From: Chryseobacterium cucumeris
GTDB lineage: Bacteria > Bacteroidota > Bacteroidia > Flavobacteriales > Weeksellaceae
Length of the DNA stretch: 64,000 nt
Assembly (NCBI RefSeq): GCF_016775705.1
Contig: NZ_CP068760.1
Span: forward strand, 3,038,001 to 3,102,000
Direction of reading: 5' to 3'
Shown here: piece after piece, positions 53,506 through 61,902 of the stretch
Layout of the letters: each line of letters begins with the position of its first letter
Numbering within the stretch: the stretch's first letter is position 1
The notes under the pieces: model-generated
Database searches by the model: none
What the model saw: the letters and a program-made list of their open reading frames with translations, nothing else
What the model was told of the DNA's origin: nothing
Program-made: the position numbers and the translations under genes

Positions 53506-54744
53506 TTATTGTGTTACCATTTGAAGAGTATTCTTGGAGATTTGTTCCAATAATACATTTTTTTCATGGTAAAATTTATCAATGTGATCCTTCTTCGCAT
53601 TTCTTACTGTGAATAAAGATACATTTTTAATTGCTTCGGTTTTAAAAATTTTTTGAAGCTCTTCATTGAGCTCATCAATATGATTAAATTTATCCTCAAG
53701 GCACAGTGCCAGAGAGATAGCAGAATTCTGCATAAGGGAAACTTTAATTTTGTATTTGGATAAATATCCAAAAATAAGGCTCATGTGATCTTCTGCAATG
53801 AAAGAGAAATCTCTTGTAGAGATTTTCAAAAGATCCTGATTTTCTTTCAGAATATAAGATTCTTCCTGTTGATTTTTATCAGAAGCACCCACTTTTGTTC
53901 CTTCTTTGGTAGGCTCTACAAAAGATTTTACATAAAAAGGAATGTTTTTTTGCTGTAACGGCTGTAATGTTTTAGGGTGAATTACACTGGCACCATAATA
54001 AGCCATTTCTATAGCTTCCTCATAAGAAATATTGGAAAGAAGGGTTACATCACTGAACTTTCTCGGATCTCCGGTCATTACTCCCGGAACATCTTTCCAT
54101 ATCGTCATTGCTTCAGCATTTAAGCAGTAAGCAAAAATGGCGGCGGAGTAGTCGGAGCCCTCTCTTCCTAATGTTACCGTAAAATTGTTGTCGTCAGAAC
54201 CGATGAATCCCTGAGTTACATAGCAGATTTCAGGATTAAGATGGGAAATAAATTCTTCCGTTCTTGTCCAGTCTACCGTACCTTCCCGGTATGAATTATC
54301 CGTTTTTATATAATCCCTGGCATCCAGCCACTGATTTGTAAATTGGATCTCATTCAGGTATTCACTCACGATTTTAGTAGAGATCATTTCTCCACAGCTT
54401 ACCACCTGATCGTATACGAAGTTGTAGTTGGGAGATTTATTTCTTCGTAAAAAAGAATCAATATCATCAAAGAAAAGATTGATTTCCGCAAAAACCGCAT
54501 GATTTTCAGGGAAAAGTCCTTCCGCAATCTCAATGTGCTTTCGTTTTATCTTTTCAATCTCAGTTTGATAATTATCTTTTTTGAAATAAAGTTCTACAAC
54601 TTTTTCCAACTCATTTGTCGTTTTACCCATTGCTGAAATCACCAGCAAGCATTTGGCAAATCCCTGGCTTTTTAGAACCATGGACACGTTTTTTACACTG
54701 TCAGCATCTTTTACCGATGCTCCACCAAACTTGAAAATTTTCAT
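53506..54744 (-). CDS. Aspartate kinase
   Basis: Phosphorylates aspartate, the first step toward lysine, threonine, methionine and diaminopimelate. ATG 54744 starts the protein at the family's canonical MKIFKFGGASVKDADSVKNV; the longer frame to 54804 adds 20 unrelated residues. Signatures: KFGGAS nucleotide site, GFIGSDDNNFTVTLGREGSDYSAA, and WKDVPGVMTGDPR. The C-terminal ACT region (about 300-412) is short, and no homoserine dehydrogenase domain is present, so this is a monofunctional enzyme of 412 residues. Feedback regulation is likely through the ACT region, but the effector cannot be told. Confidence 0.92.
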   Translation of the reverse strand: MKIFKFGGASVKDADSVKNVSMVLKSQGFAKCLLVISAMGKTTNELEKVVELYFKKDNYQTEIEKIKRKHIEIAEGLFPENHAVFAEINLFFDDIDSFLRRNKSPNYNFVYDQVVSCGEMISTKIVSEYLNEIQFTNQWLDARDYIKTDNSYREGTVDWTRTEEFISHLNPEICYVTQGFIGSDDNNFTVTLGREGSDYSAAIFAYCLNAEAMTIWKDVPGVMTGDPRKFSDVTLLSNISYEEAIEMAYYGASVIHPKTLQPLQQKNIPFYVKSFVEPTKEGTKVGASDKNQQEESYILKENQDLLKISTRDFSFIAEDHMSLIFGYLSKYKIKVSLMQNSAISLALCLEDKFNHIDELNEELQKIFKTEAIKNVSLFTVRNAKKDHIDKFYHEKNVLLEQISKNTLQMVTQ

Positions 54745-55068
54745 TAAATTGTTAAAAATAAAATTGTTAGATAAAAAATTACATGAGTTTTTTACGGACG
54801 TCAAAATTATAAATTTACAACGAGATATGAAATAGCCTTATGCGGAGATAGAATTAAGATTTCCTTAAAATCAACAATTCATGAAATAATCTCAAATTTT
54901 TATAAGCATGAAACAGCAAATTCGGAGGCATAATTTTCAATAAATGGGTTGGGTAATGTTAAGTTTTGTTTGTATCTTTCTGAAATACAGTAACTAATCT
55001 CTTTTTTAATTTAATTTTCTCAATGCGATAAATTTTCCGAAATTTGGGCAAAACGTAAAAAGAAAAAT
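54745..55068. other. Divergent intergenic region between aspartate kinase and fbp
   Basis: About 320 bp containing both promoters presumably. It is AT-rich, and no RNA gene, hairpin or small ORF could be supported. TATCTTTC near 54974 is one base off a -7 box for fbp. Confidence 0.4.
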
Positions 55069-56085
55069 ATGTCAAATCAACCATTACAGACTTTAGGAGA
55101 ATTTCTTATAGATAAACAGGACGATTTTCAGTATTCTACAGGTGAATTTTCTCGTCTTCTAAGTGCAATAAGATTGGCTTCGAAAGTGGTAAACAGAGAA
55201 GTAAATAAGGCCGGAATTGTAGATATAACAGGAGCTGCAGGAAACCAGAACATCCAAGGAGAAGAACAGCAGAAACTTGATGTAATCGCTAACGAAATTT
55301 TTATTACGGCTTTGTCTCAGAGAGAGGTTGTTTGTGGTATTGCTTCTGAAGAAAATGATGATTTTATTGATATCAAATGCGGTGAAAACGGACATTTAAG
55401 TAAATATGTTGTACTGATTGATCCTTTGGACGGATCTTCCAATATTGATGTAAATGTTTCTGTGGGAACTATTTTCTCCATCTACAGAAGAGTTACAGAA
55501 CCTGGAACTCCGGTACAGCTGGAGGACTTTTTACAGAAAGGTATCAATCAGATTGCTGCGGGATATGTTATTTACGGTTCATCTACCATGATTGTTTATA
55601 CAACTGGTAATGGAGTAAACGGATTTACATTAGATCCGTCTCTAGGAACATATTATCTTTCCCATCCTAATATGACTTTCCCAAAAACAGGTAAAATCTA
55701 TTCTATCAACGAAGGAAATTATATCAAATTTCCTCAGGGGGTAAAAAATTACCTTAAATACTGCCAGATGGAAGAAGGTGACCGTCCTTACACTTCAAGA
55801 TATATAGGTTCTTTAGTAGCGGATTTCCACAGGAATATGCTGAAAGGGGGAATTTATATTTATCCTTCTTATTCACAGGCTCCGAATGGTAAACTAAGGT
55901 TGTTATACGAATGTAACCCAATGGCATTCCTTGCAGAGCAGGCCGGAGGAAAAGCAACTGACGGATTCAGAAGAATTTTGGAGATAGAACCTACAGAACT
56001 TCACCAGAGAATTCCTTTCTTCTGTGGAAGTATCGACATGGTGGAAAAAGCAGAAGAGTTTATGCGTATCGACAGCGTAAAATAA
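55069..56085 (+). CDS. fbp: Class 1 fructose-1,6-bisphosphatase
   Basis: Gluconeogenic enzyme that removes phosphate 1 from fructose-1,6-bisphosphate. The 338 residues show the class 1 pattern: [24 protein letters not shown] with metal ligands near 94-95, and the signature [12 protein letters not shown] with Asp118 and Asp121. Later come [24 protein letters not shown] and [23 protein letters not shown] 55069 gives [17 protein letters not shown], the usual start. The stop overlaps the menC start by one base (TAATG), indicating translational coupling. Confidence 0.95.
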   Translation: MSNQPLQTLGEFLIDKQDDFQYSTGEFSRLLSAIRLASKVVNREVNKAGIVDITGAAGNQNIQGEEQQKLDVIANEIFITALSQREVVCGIASEENDDFIDIKCGENGHLSKYVVLIDPLDGSSNIDVNVSVGTIFSIYRRVTEPGTPVQLEDFLQKGINQIAAGYVIYGSSTMIVYTTGNGVNGFTLDPSLGTYYLSHPNMTFPKTGKIYSINEGNYIKFPQGVKNYLKYCQMEEGDRPYTSRYIGSLVADFHRNMLKGGIYIYPSYSQAPNGKLRLLYECNPMAFLAEQAGGKATDGFRRILEIEPTELHQRIPFFCGSIDMVEKAEEFMRIDSVK

Positions 56086-57089
56086 TGGAAGCAACTTACG
56101 TACAATATTTATTACAATTTAAGCGCCCGAGTGGAACATCTCGCGGCGTTTTGCTTGATAAAGAGACCTTCATTCTGACAATTTCCAAAGAGGGAAGAAA
56201 AGGAGTAGGGGAATGTGCTGTTTTCAGAGGGCTGAGTTTTGATGACAGACCTGATTATGAAGAAAAACTGAAGTGGCTTTGTGAAAATATTAATCAGGAC
56301 AGCGTTTTTTTGAAGCAGGAACTGAAAGAGTTTCCTTCAATCTGGTTTGGATATGAACAGGCCATTCAGAATCTAAAATATGGAGGCAGCCTATATTTTC
56401 CAAGTGAATTTACTGAAGGAAAGTCTGCCATTACCATCAACGGTCTGATATGGATGGGCGACGCAACGTATATGGAAGAACAGATTCAGGAAAAACTGGA
56501 AAAAGGCTTTCACTGTATCAAATTAAAAATAGGTGTGGATTGGAAATCTGAGCATATTATTCTTCAGAAATTAAGAGAAAAGTTTTCCAAAGATCAGTTG
56601 GAACTGCGTGTGGATGCCAATGGAGGTTTCAGTAAAAACGAGGCGGTGATGGTTTTACAGCAGCTTGCTGATCTTCATATCCATTCCATTGAGCAGCCTA
56701 TCAAGGCCGGAAATTGGGATGAAATGGCTGAGTTATGTGAAAAAACACCTACTCCGATTGCATTGGATGAAGAACTGATCGGAATGATAGATTCTGAAAA
56801 GAAGAAACAGCTTTTGGAAACAATCAAGCCGCAATGTATTATCTTGAAACCTGCATTAGTAGGAGGTTTTTCAGGTTCTGATGAATGGATTTCCCTTGCA
56901 GAAAATCAGAATATAAGCTGGTGGATTACTTCAGCATTAGAAAGTAATATTGGATTGAATGCCATTGCTCAGTATACTTTTACCAAAAAAAATCCAATGC
57001 CTCAAGGTTTAGGCACTGGAGCTTTATTTGTCAATAATTTTGAATCCGTTTTAGAACTCAGAAATGAGCTGCTTTGGTTCAAAATATAA
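56085..57089 (+). CDS. menC: o-Succinylbenzoate synthase (enolase superfamily)
   Basis: Dehydrates SHCHC to o-succinylbenzoate in menaquinone synthesis. The 334-residue protein has the enolase-superfamily machinery: Lys146/Lys148 in KLKIG, metal ligands Asp177 (RVDANGG), Glu203 (IEQP) and Asp228 (LDEE), opposing Lys255 (LKPAL), and the MenC-like SALESNIGLNAIAQ at 283-296. Dipeptide epimerases share the fold, but the terminal SALESNIG motif favours MenC. The start codon overlaps the fbp stop. No other men genes are in the window. A degraded intergenic region follows. Confidence 0.88.
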   Translation: MEATYVQYLLQFKRPSGTSRGVLLDKETFILTISKEGRKGVGECAVFRGLSFDDRPDYEEKLKWLCENINQDSVFLKQELKEFPSIWFGYEQAIQNLKYGGSLYFPSEFTEGKSAITINGLIWMGDATYMEEQIQEKLEKGFHCIKLKIGVDWKSEHIILQKLREKFSKDQLELRVDANGGFSKNEAVMVLQQLADLHIHSIEQPIKAGNWDEMAELCEKTPTPIALDEELIGMIDSEKKKQLLETIKPQCIILKPALVGGFSGSDEWISLAENQNISWWITSALESNIGLNAIAQYTFTKKNPMPQGLGTGALFVNNFESVLELRNELLWFKI

Positions 57090-57102
57090 CTGAAAAAGTT
57101 AA

Positions 57103-57249
57103 TTAGCATAATGGTGGAGGTGAATCCGGACATGTAGTTTGCCCACAGTAGTCAGGTGCCCATGCTCTGCAGCACATCGCTGCCGGATCCCAGTTGTTGC
57201 ACCCAAGAGGTGGTCTTCCCCCTTTGACTTTTTTATTTTCCTCTTTTTT
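57103..57249 (-). pseudogene. Headless remnant of a double-glycine, cysteine-rich peptide gene
   Basis: The minus strand has a 48-codon frame with no start: KKEENKKVKGG, the look of the end of a GG-type bacteriocin/peptide leader, then RPPLGCNNWDPAAMCC and a tail with six cysteines in all, ending PPPLC and TAA. Short GG-leader peptides of this style are common in Chryseobacterium. Upstream, in frame, an ATG inside the palindrome at 57250-57299 is followed at once by two stop codons, so the leader's N-terminus seems to have been replaced. Confidence 0.55.
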
Positions 57250-57299
57250 TTATTACATATCTCCTTGAATTATTAATAATTCAAGGAGATATGTAATAA
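57250..57299. repeat. Perfect 50-bp palindrome without loop
   Basis: Two 25-bp arms meet with no spacer; each arm contains AAGGAG and ATATG in one reading. It has no T-run on its downstream side in either direction (the 8-T run precedes it on the plus strand), so it is not a standard intrinsic terminator. It abuts the truncated peptide frame. Confidence 0.9.
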
Positions 57300-57655
57300 T
57301 TCCACGAATATTTAGATAGTATTGAATATGGATTTGGTTGGTTTCAGTTTTTCACCTGCAATCCCTTCCTGTTCAGAATATTTGAATTTTTTTTAATCCG
57401 GTCTGTAGGAGGACCTGGCAGTTATAGATCGAATATTTTGTTGATTTAGAGGTTGTTACTCAATTAAATCACATCTTTTACGAAAATGGCTTTCTTTATA
57501 TAGTTTAATATATTAGAAAACCTTTTTTTAATCTGTCCCATAATTAAAAATTGTAATTCCCTAACAAATGAATTAGCAATCATTGTGCCATACTGATATT
57601 TTTTAGCTGATTTTTAACGTATAATTCATTTTTTGGAGATTATTTTAATTATTTG
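57300..57655. other. Decayed intergenic region
   Basis: About 350 bp without an intact gene. On the minus strand a start-less 25-codon frame ending at 57312 (KKFKYSEQEGIAGEKLKP...) looks protein-like and may be another gene remnant; the rest is AT-rich. Confidence 0.35.
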
Positions 57656-58786
57656 TTAAGAAAAAATTGTGAAAATGTTTTCATTATCTTTAGACCTGTT
57701 GGAAATAAGATTTCTGTCAATTCCATATAAATTTTGGAAAATATCATGCTGTACCTGCGAACTGGAAAGATATCCCCAATGGTTTCCTGCTTCATATTTA
57801 AAATTGTTAAGCAGATCATCTTTTACAAAGGTACAGTCGATGACAGACACAATATCTTTATATTGATCAATACCGCTCGGACCATTTTTACCCAGCCTTG
57901 GGGTGAGAATATTTTTCGTAAACTGAGAAGCCGCCAGAATAATATCCTGTCTGTTTAAGTAAATAGAAATCCTGTTAGCCAGTAAGGGCAGCTTATTAAA
58001 TGAATCCTCAGCATCTTCAAATACTTTATAGCTCACATCAGCATTTAACAGGAGAACCTGGTCGATAACACGAAGGATATTTTCCCTTTTAAGGCTGTAT
58101 AACATACTTTGAAGCACTCTGTTTCCCATAGAGTGAGCTACAAGATGTATTCTTTGATTGCAGGGAGCAAGATCCCGGTTGGAAAAAATATCTTTTAAAA
58201 ATTGAGTATAGAAATAGAACAATCTCATCAAAGATGTTCCCGAATTGATGCTGGAAGCTTTATCATCAAAATAACTCAACGGAATTATACTGCCGGAGGC
58301 GGGCCAGCTCACAAATAAAATATGCTCTACAGGCGATGCCGGATTATCAATAAATATTTTTTTAAGGTCAAGTATAGCTTTTAATTCATCATCAAAATCA
58401 TATAAATAACCATGGATGAATATCATTACATCACTTCTGTCTTTGGTGGAAGACATGTTTTTGTACAGTTCATAAAACATTCTTTGGGTTCCGCCAAGAT
58501 TATTGGTTGTTAGAGAGGATTTTTTAATTCCTTTTTCGCTCAGCAATACCTCCAGAACTTCTTCATAACCCTGTTTTTCGGGTTCAGAAAAAAGCTTGTA
58601 ATTTAAAATATTTCTGTTGGTATAATCCTTTTTCTTTTTGATTTGTGCTGAAGGCTCCTTATAGTTCTCAAAATCGCACCTGGCGATTCTGAAATTAGGA
58701 ATCGAGTATTCTTCATTGGAAAAAGAGTCTACTCTTTCACCTTTATGCCGGATAATTTTCCGGTTACTTAAGATATAAACAGCCAT
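57656..58786 (-). CDS. Alpha/beta hydrolase, DUF900 type
   Basis: A 376-residue cytoplasmic-looking protein with an alpha/beta-hydrolase core of the DUF900 (PF05990) kind. Strand-turn motifs: VMIFIHGYLYDF (oxyanion region, about 120-131), HILFVSWPASG, and the nucleophile elbow HLVAHSMGNRVLQ, with Ser in GxSxG form (AHSMG) near 217. LLNADVSYKVFED follows, and a late histidine in AGNHWGYLSS is a plausible catalytic base. The first ~100 residues are family-specific and lysine-rich. Substrate unknown. Divergent from glnS with a 152-bp gap. Confidence 0.8.
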   Translation of the reverse strand: MAVYILSNRKIIRHKGERVDSFSNEEYSIPNFRIARCDFENYKEPSAQIKKKKDYTNRNILNYKLFSEPEKQGYEEVLEVLLSEKGIKKSSLTTNNLGGTQRMFYELYKNMSSTKDRSDVMIFIHGYLYDFDDELKAILDLKKIFIDNPASPVEHILFVSWPASGSIIPLSYFDDKASSINSGTSLMRLFYFYTQFLKDIFSNRDLAPCNQRIHLVAHSMGNRVLQSMLYSLKRENILRVIDQVLLLNADVSYKVFEDAEDSFNKLPLLANRISIYLNRQDIILAASQFTKNILTPRLGKNGPSGIDQYKDIVSVIDCTFVKDDLLNNFKYEAGNHWGYLSSSQVQHDIFQNLYGIDRNLISNRSKDNENIFTIFS

Positions 58787-58894
58787 AACGGTTAATGGTT
58801 AAAATGGTATTAGCTTTCCGAAATTAGTGAAAAATATTGAAATACAACAGGTAAGGCATTTAAATTACCACTTTTACAAAAGCTTATTTTTCCG

Positions 58895-58902
58895 TAACTT
58901 TG
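58895..58902 (+). promoter_or_regulatory. -7 element of glnS (TAACTTTG)
   Basis: Exact TAnnTTTG match 36 bp before the glnS ATG. Confidence 0.5.
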
Positions 58903-58938
58903 TGAAACTTTTTTTGCTAAAAAATAAAAGCTACTTTA

Positions 58939-60612
58939 ATGGAAGAAGAAAAAAAATCACTCAATTTTATTGAGCAAATTATAGAAGATGATCTGGCAAA
59001 CGGTCTGAAAAGAGAGCAGATTCGTTTCCGTTTTCCGCCTGAACCTAATGGTTACCTGCATGTAGGGCATACAAAAGCCATCTGCATCAATTTTGGGCTG
59101 GGCGAAAAATACAATGCTCCAGTAAACCTTCGTTTCGACGATACGAACCCTGAAAAAGAAGAACAGGAATTCGTAGACTCTATTATGAAAGACGTTGAAT
59201 GGCTGGGTTTCAAATGGGATAAAGTTTTGTATGCATCCGATTACTTCCAGCAGCTTTACGATTGGGCAGTTCAGTTAATTAAAGAAGGAAAAGCTTATGT
59301 AGATGAGCAGCCTTCTGAAGTGATTACCGAGCAAAGAAAAAATCCTGCAGAGCCGGGAATTGAATCTCCATACAGAAACCGTCCTGTTGAAGAATCGTTA
59401 GATTTATTCGAAAGGATGAAAAACGGAGAGTTTGAAAGCGGTTCGATGTCTCTTCGTGCAAAAATCGACATGGTTTCGCCTAACATGAATATGCGTGACC
59501 CGGTGATGTACAGAATTTTGAATAAACCTCACCACAGAACAGGTACAGCCTGGAAAATTTATCCTATGTACGACTGGGCTCATGGTGAATCCGATTATAT
59601 CGAACAGGTTTCACATTCCCTTTGTTCTCTGGAGTTTGAAAATCACAGACCGTTGTACAACTGGTATCTTGACCAGGTGTATGAAGAAGGAAAGGTTAAA
59701 AACAAGCAGAGAGAATTTGCAAGGATGAATGTTTCCTATATGATTACTTCCAAAAGAAAGCTGCAGAGACTGGTTGCTGAAGGGGTCGTAACCGGATGGG
59801 ATGATCCTAGAATGCCTACTATCTCTGGGATGAGAAGAAAAGGATTTACTCCGGCTTCTATCAGAAACTTTATTGAAAAAGTAGGGGTTGCGAAAAGAGA
59901 AAACCTTATTGAAATTCAGTTGCTTGATTTCTGCGTGCGTGAAGACCTGAATAAGGTTGCCAAGCGTGTGATGGCAGTAGTAGATCCAGTGAAATTAGTG
60001 ATCGAAAACTATCCGGAAGATAAGGAAGAATGGTTAGAAACTGAGAATAATCCTGAACAGGAAGATGCAGGGACAAGAGAAGTACCATTCTCAAGAGAAA
60101 TCTATATTGAACGTGAAGACTTCAAGGAAGAAGCTAACAATAAATTCTTCAGACTTAAATTAGGAGGAGAAGTTCGTTTGAAGTCTGCTTACATCATCAA
60201 AGCTGAAAGAGTGGAGAAGGATGAAAATGGTGAGATTACAACGATCTACGCTACGTATGATGAGAAGAGTAAGTCAGGAAGCGGAACAGAGGAAAGTTTA
60301 AGAAAAGTAAAAGGAACTTTACATTGGGTATCTGCAAAACATGCTATTCCTGTAGAAGTAAGAATCTACAACCAACTGTTTACAGTGGAACAGCCTGATG
60401 CGGAAAAAGATGTAGACTTCTTGAACTTCATCAATCCTGAGTCTGTAACTACAGTGAAAGGATTTGCTGAACCGAGCCTGAAAGAAGTTGCTGTAGGAGA
60501 ACCATTACAGTTCCAGAGAATCGGATATTTTACAAAAGATCAGGATTCTACTGAAGATACCTTGGTATTCAACAGAACAGTAACATTGAAAGATTCTTAT
60601 AAACCTGAATAA
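58939..60612 (+). CDS. glnS: Glutaminyl-tRNA synthetase
   Basis: Charges tRNA-Gln with glutamine. The 557-residue class I synthetase has the HIGH-type motif HVGH at 41-44 inside RFPPEPNGYLHVGHTKAI, RFDDTNPEKEEQEFV, the GlnRS-type YDWAHGESDYIEQVSHSLCSLEFENHRPLYNWY, and the KMSKS-equivalent MITSKRKL (near 268-275). The C-terminal anticodon-binding beta-barrels (from about 345) contain DPVKLVIENYP and the GlnRS-typical LKGTLHWVSA-like KVKGTLHWVSAKHAIPVEVR. The GlnRS rather than GluRS assignment rests on these last motifs. A strong terminator follows. Confidence 0.95.
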   Translation: MEEEKKSLNFIEQIIEDDLANGLKREQIRFRFPPEPNGYLHVGHTKAICINFGLGEKYNAPVNLRFDDTNPEKEEQEFVDSIMKDVEWLGFKWDKVLYASDYFQQLYDWAVQLIKEGKAYVDEQPSEVITEQRKNPAEPGIESPYRNRPVEESLDLFERMKNGEFESGSMSLRAKIDMVSPNMNMRDPVMYRILNKPHHRTGTAWKIYPMYDWAHGESDYIEQVSHSLCSLEFENHRPLYNWYLDQVYEEGKVKNKQREFARMNVSYMITSKRKLQRLVAEGVVTGWDDPRMPTISGMRRKGFTPASIRNFIEKVGVAKRENLIEIQLLDFCVREDLNKVAKRVMAVVDPVKLVIENYPEDKEEWLETENNPEQEDAGTREVPFSREIYIEREDFKEEANNKFFRLKLGGEVRLKSAYIIKAERVEKDENGEITTIYATYDEKSKSGSGTEESLRKVKGTLHWVSAKHAIPVEVRIYNQLFTVEQPDAEKDVDFLNFINPESVTTVKGFAEPSLKEVAVGEPLQFQRIGYFTKDQDSTEDTLVFNRTVTLKDSYKPE

Positions 60613-60636
60613 CTTTCAGGAATAGATCATAAAACA

Positions 60637-60668
60637 AAAAGCAGGACTTCAAATGAAGTCCTGCTTTT
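60637..60668 (+). terminator. Intrinsic terminator after glnS
   Basis: Perfect 14-bp stem (60637-60650 with 60655-60668), 4-base loop, A-run and T-run on the two sides. Its core CAGGACTT recurs in the hairpin at 60932. Confidence 0.9.
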
Positions 60669-60678
60669 CGTTGTTTTT

Positions 60679-60885
60679 GTTGGAATACGCAACGGCGCAA
60701 AGAAATTCATTCATTCTGAATATTTTTAAGACGCGAGGAAATCGAAGATTTCCGGCATGTGTTATACTAATTAATTGATAAATGTTCTAAGCTCCAGGGA
60801 TCAACAAATATCAATTTTATCGTAGATAAAATCTTTGCGTCTTAAAAACGGGTTAAAAAATAAACTTGCGCCTGCGAATTCCAAC
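60679..60885. repeat. Nested inverted-repeat element (~210 bp)
   Basis: Imperfect ~20-bp ends in inverted orientation (60679-60700 and 60866-60885, both reading GTTGGAAT inward) enclose a second, perfect 12-bp inverted pair (TTTTTAAGACGC at 60723-60734, GCGTCTTAAAAA at 60837-60848) and a small GAAATC-GAA-GATTTC hairpin. It has no coding capacity. This is the pattern of a MITE or a mobile structured repeat between two terminators. Confidence 0.7.
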
Positions 60886-60931
60886 AGACAAAATTAAATC
60901 AGAATTAATCTTAAGAATAATTGATAAGAAA

Positions 60932-60961
60932 AAATCAGGACTTGCATTGAAGTCCTGATTT
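60932..60961. terminator. Intrinsic terminator serving the hydroxyacyl-CoA dehydrogenase gene
   Basis: 12-bp stem (60932-60943 with 60950-60961) over a 6-base loop. On the minus strand it runs into a T-run behind the 60995 gene. It shares the core CAGGACTT...AAGTCCTG with the glnS terminator. Confidence 0.82.
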
Positions 60962-60994
60962 ATTTTAATAGCTAAAAATCTGAAATTTAAGATC

Positions 60995-61891
60995 CTACTT
61001 CAGGAAATCCTTGTCCTGATAGGCGGGATTTGGATATTTATAAAATCCTTCCCCGGTCAATACTCCCAGTTTTCCTTTATCAATATATTCTTTTTTTAAT
61101 TTTTCTACAGCTTTTATCTTTAGTGGATCCTGAGTTTCTTCAGCTTCCATCTTATTGATATTATAAGCCGTCGTAATTCCTACAATATCCAGAATACCAA
61201 ATGGCCCTGCTGGTGCTCCGGTAGCTACCATCCATGTCTTGTCAATCGTTTCTATATCTGATACTTCATCAACCCATAGATTGACTGCAGCGCCAAGCAG
61301 CGGAACCAATAATGAATTGACAATATACCCGGGTTGTTCCTTCTGGATAGGCAGTGCTACCATTCCAATTGCTTTCGCAAATCTGATCACAGAATCAAAT
61401 ACCTGCTGAGAAGTTCCCGGATGACGCATTACCTCTCCGGTATTATGCTTCCAGATTTCATTGGCAAAATGGAGGGCTACAAATTTCTCCGGTCTTCCTG
61501 TAGCCTCAGCAAACTGACTTGGAAGAAGAGTAGAAGAATTCGTTGCAAATACTGTTTTTTCAGGTGCTACCTGAGCCAGTTTATGATAGAATTCCGTTTT
61601 GATGGCTGGATCTTCTGGAACAGCTTCTATCAGAAGATCGGCATCCTTTACTGCTTCAGCAAGATCAGATGAATAGCTGATATTTTTGAATGTAGCATCA
61701 AGTTGTTCCTGCGTTGCGCTGAGATCTTTTTTGTAAGCTTCACTTAAAGCGGTGAATTTACCTTTGGCTTTTTCCAATACTTCATCATTGATATCATATA
61801 CGGTAACGTTAAAACCGTGATAGGCCGTTTGGAAAGCGATCTGATATCCCAATACGCCGCTTCCCGCTATCGTTATATTTTTAAAATCCAT
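60995..61891 (-). CDS. 3-Hydroxyacyl-CoA dehydrogenase (3-hydroxybutyryl-CoA dehydrogenase type)
   Basis: NAD-dependent oxidation of 3-hydroxyacyl-CoA, or the reverse reduction. ATG 61891 starts MDFKNITIAGSGVLGYQIA; the longer frame to 61927 overlaps the oleate hydratase gene and adds unrelated residues. The Rossmann motif GSGVLG is at about 10-15, followed by NSSTLLPSQFAEATGRPEKFVALHFAN with the catalytic histidine, then GYIVNSLLVPLL and GPFGILDIVG. The HFANEIWKHNTGEV sequence departs from the usual HFFNP form, so the substrate range may differ. At 298 residues it is the stand-alone form. It starts 11 bp after oleate hydratase and is surely co-transcribed with it. Confidence 0.87.
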   Translation of the reverse strand: MDFKNITIAGSGVLGYQIAFQTAYHGFNVTVYDINDEVLEKAKGKFTALSEAYKKDLSATQEQLDATFKNISYSSDLAEAVKDADLLIEAVPEDPAIKTEFYHKLAQVAPEKTVFATNSSTLLPSQFAEATGRPEKFVALHFANEIWKHNTGEVMRHPGTSQQVFDSVIRFAKAIGMVALPIQKEQPGYIVNSLLVPLLGAAVNLWVDEVSDIETIDKTWMVATGAPAGPFGILDIVGITTAYNINKMEAEETQDPLKIKAVEKLKKEYIDKGKLGVLTGEGFYKYPNPAYQDKDFLK

Positions 61892-61902
61892 GAGATTTAT
61901 TT

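Noticed and set aside
57250..57299. Palindrome as the intrinsic terminator of menC
   Set aside because: There is no T-run after it on the plus strand, it lies 160 bp beyond the stop, and a 50-bp stem without loop is unlike the other terminators in the window.
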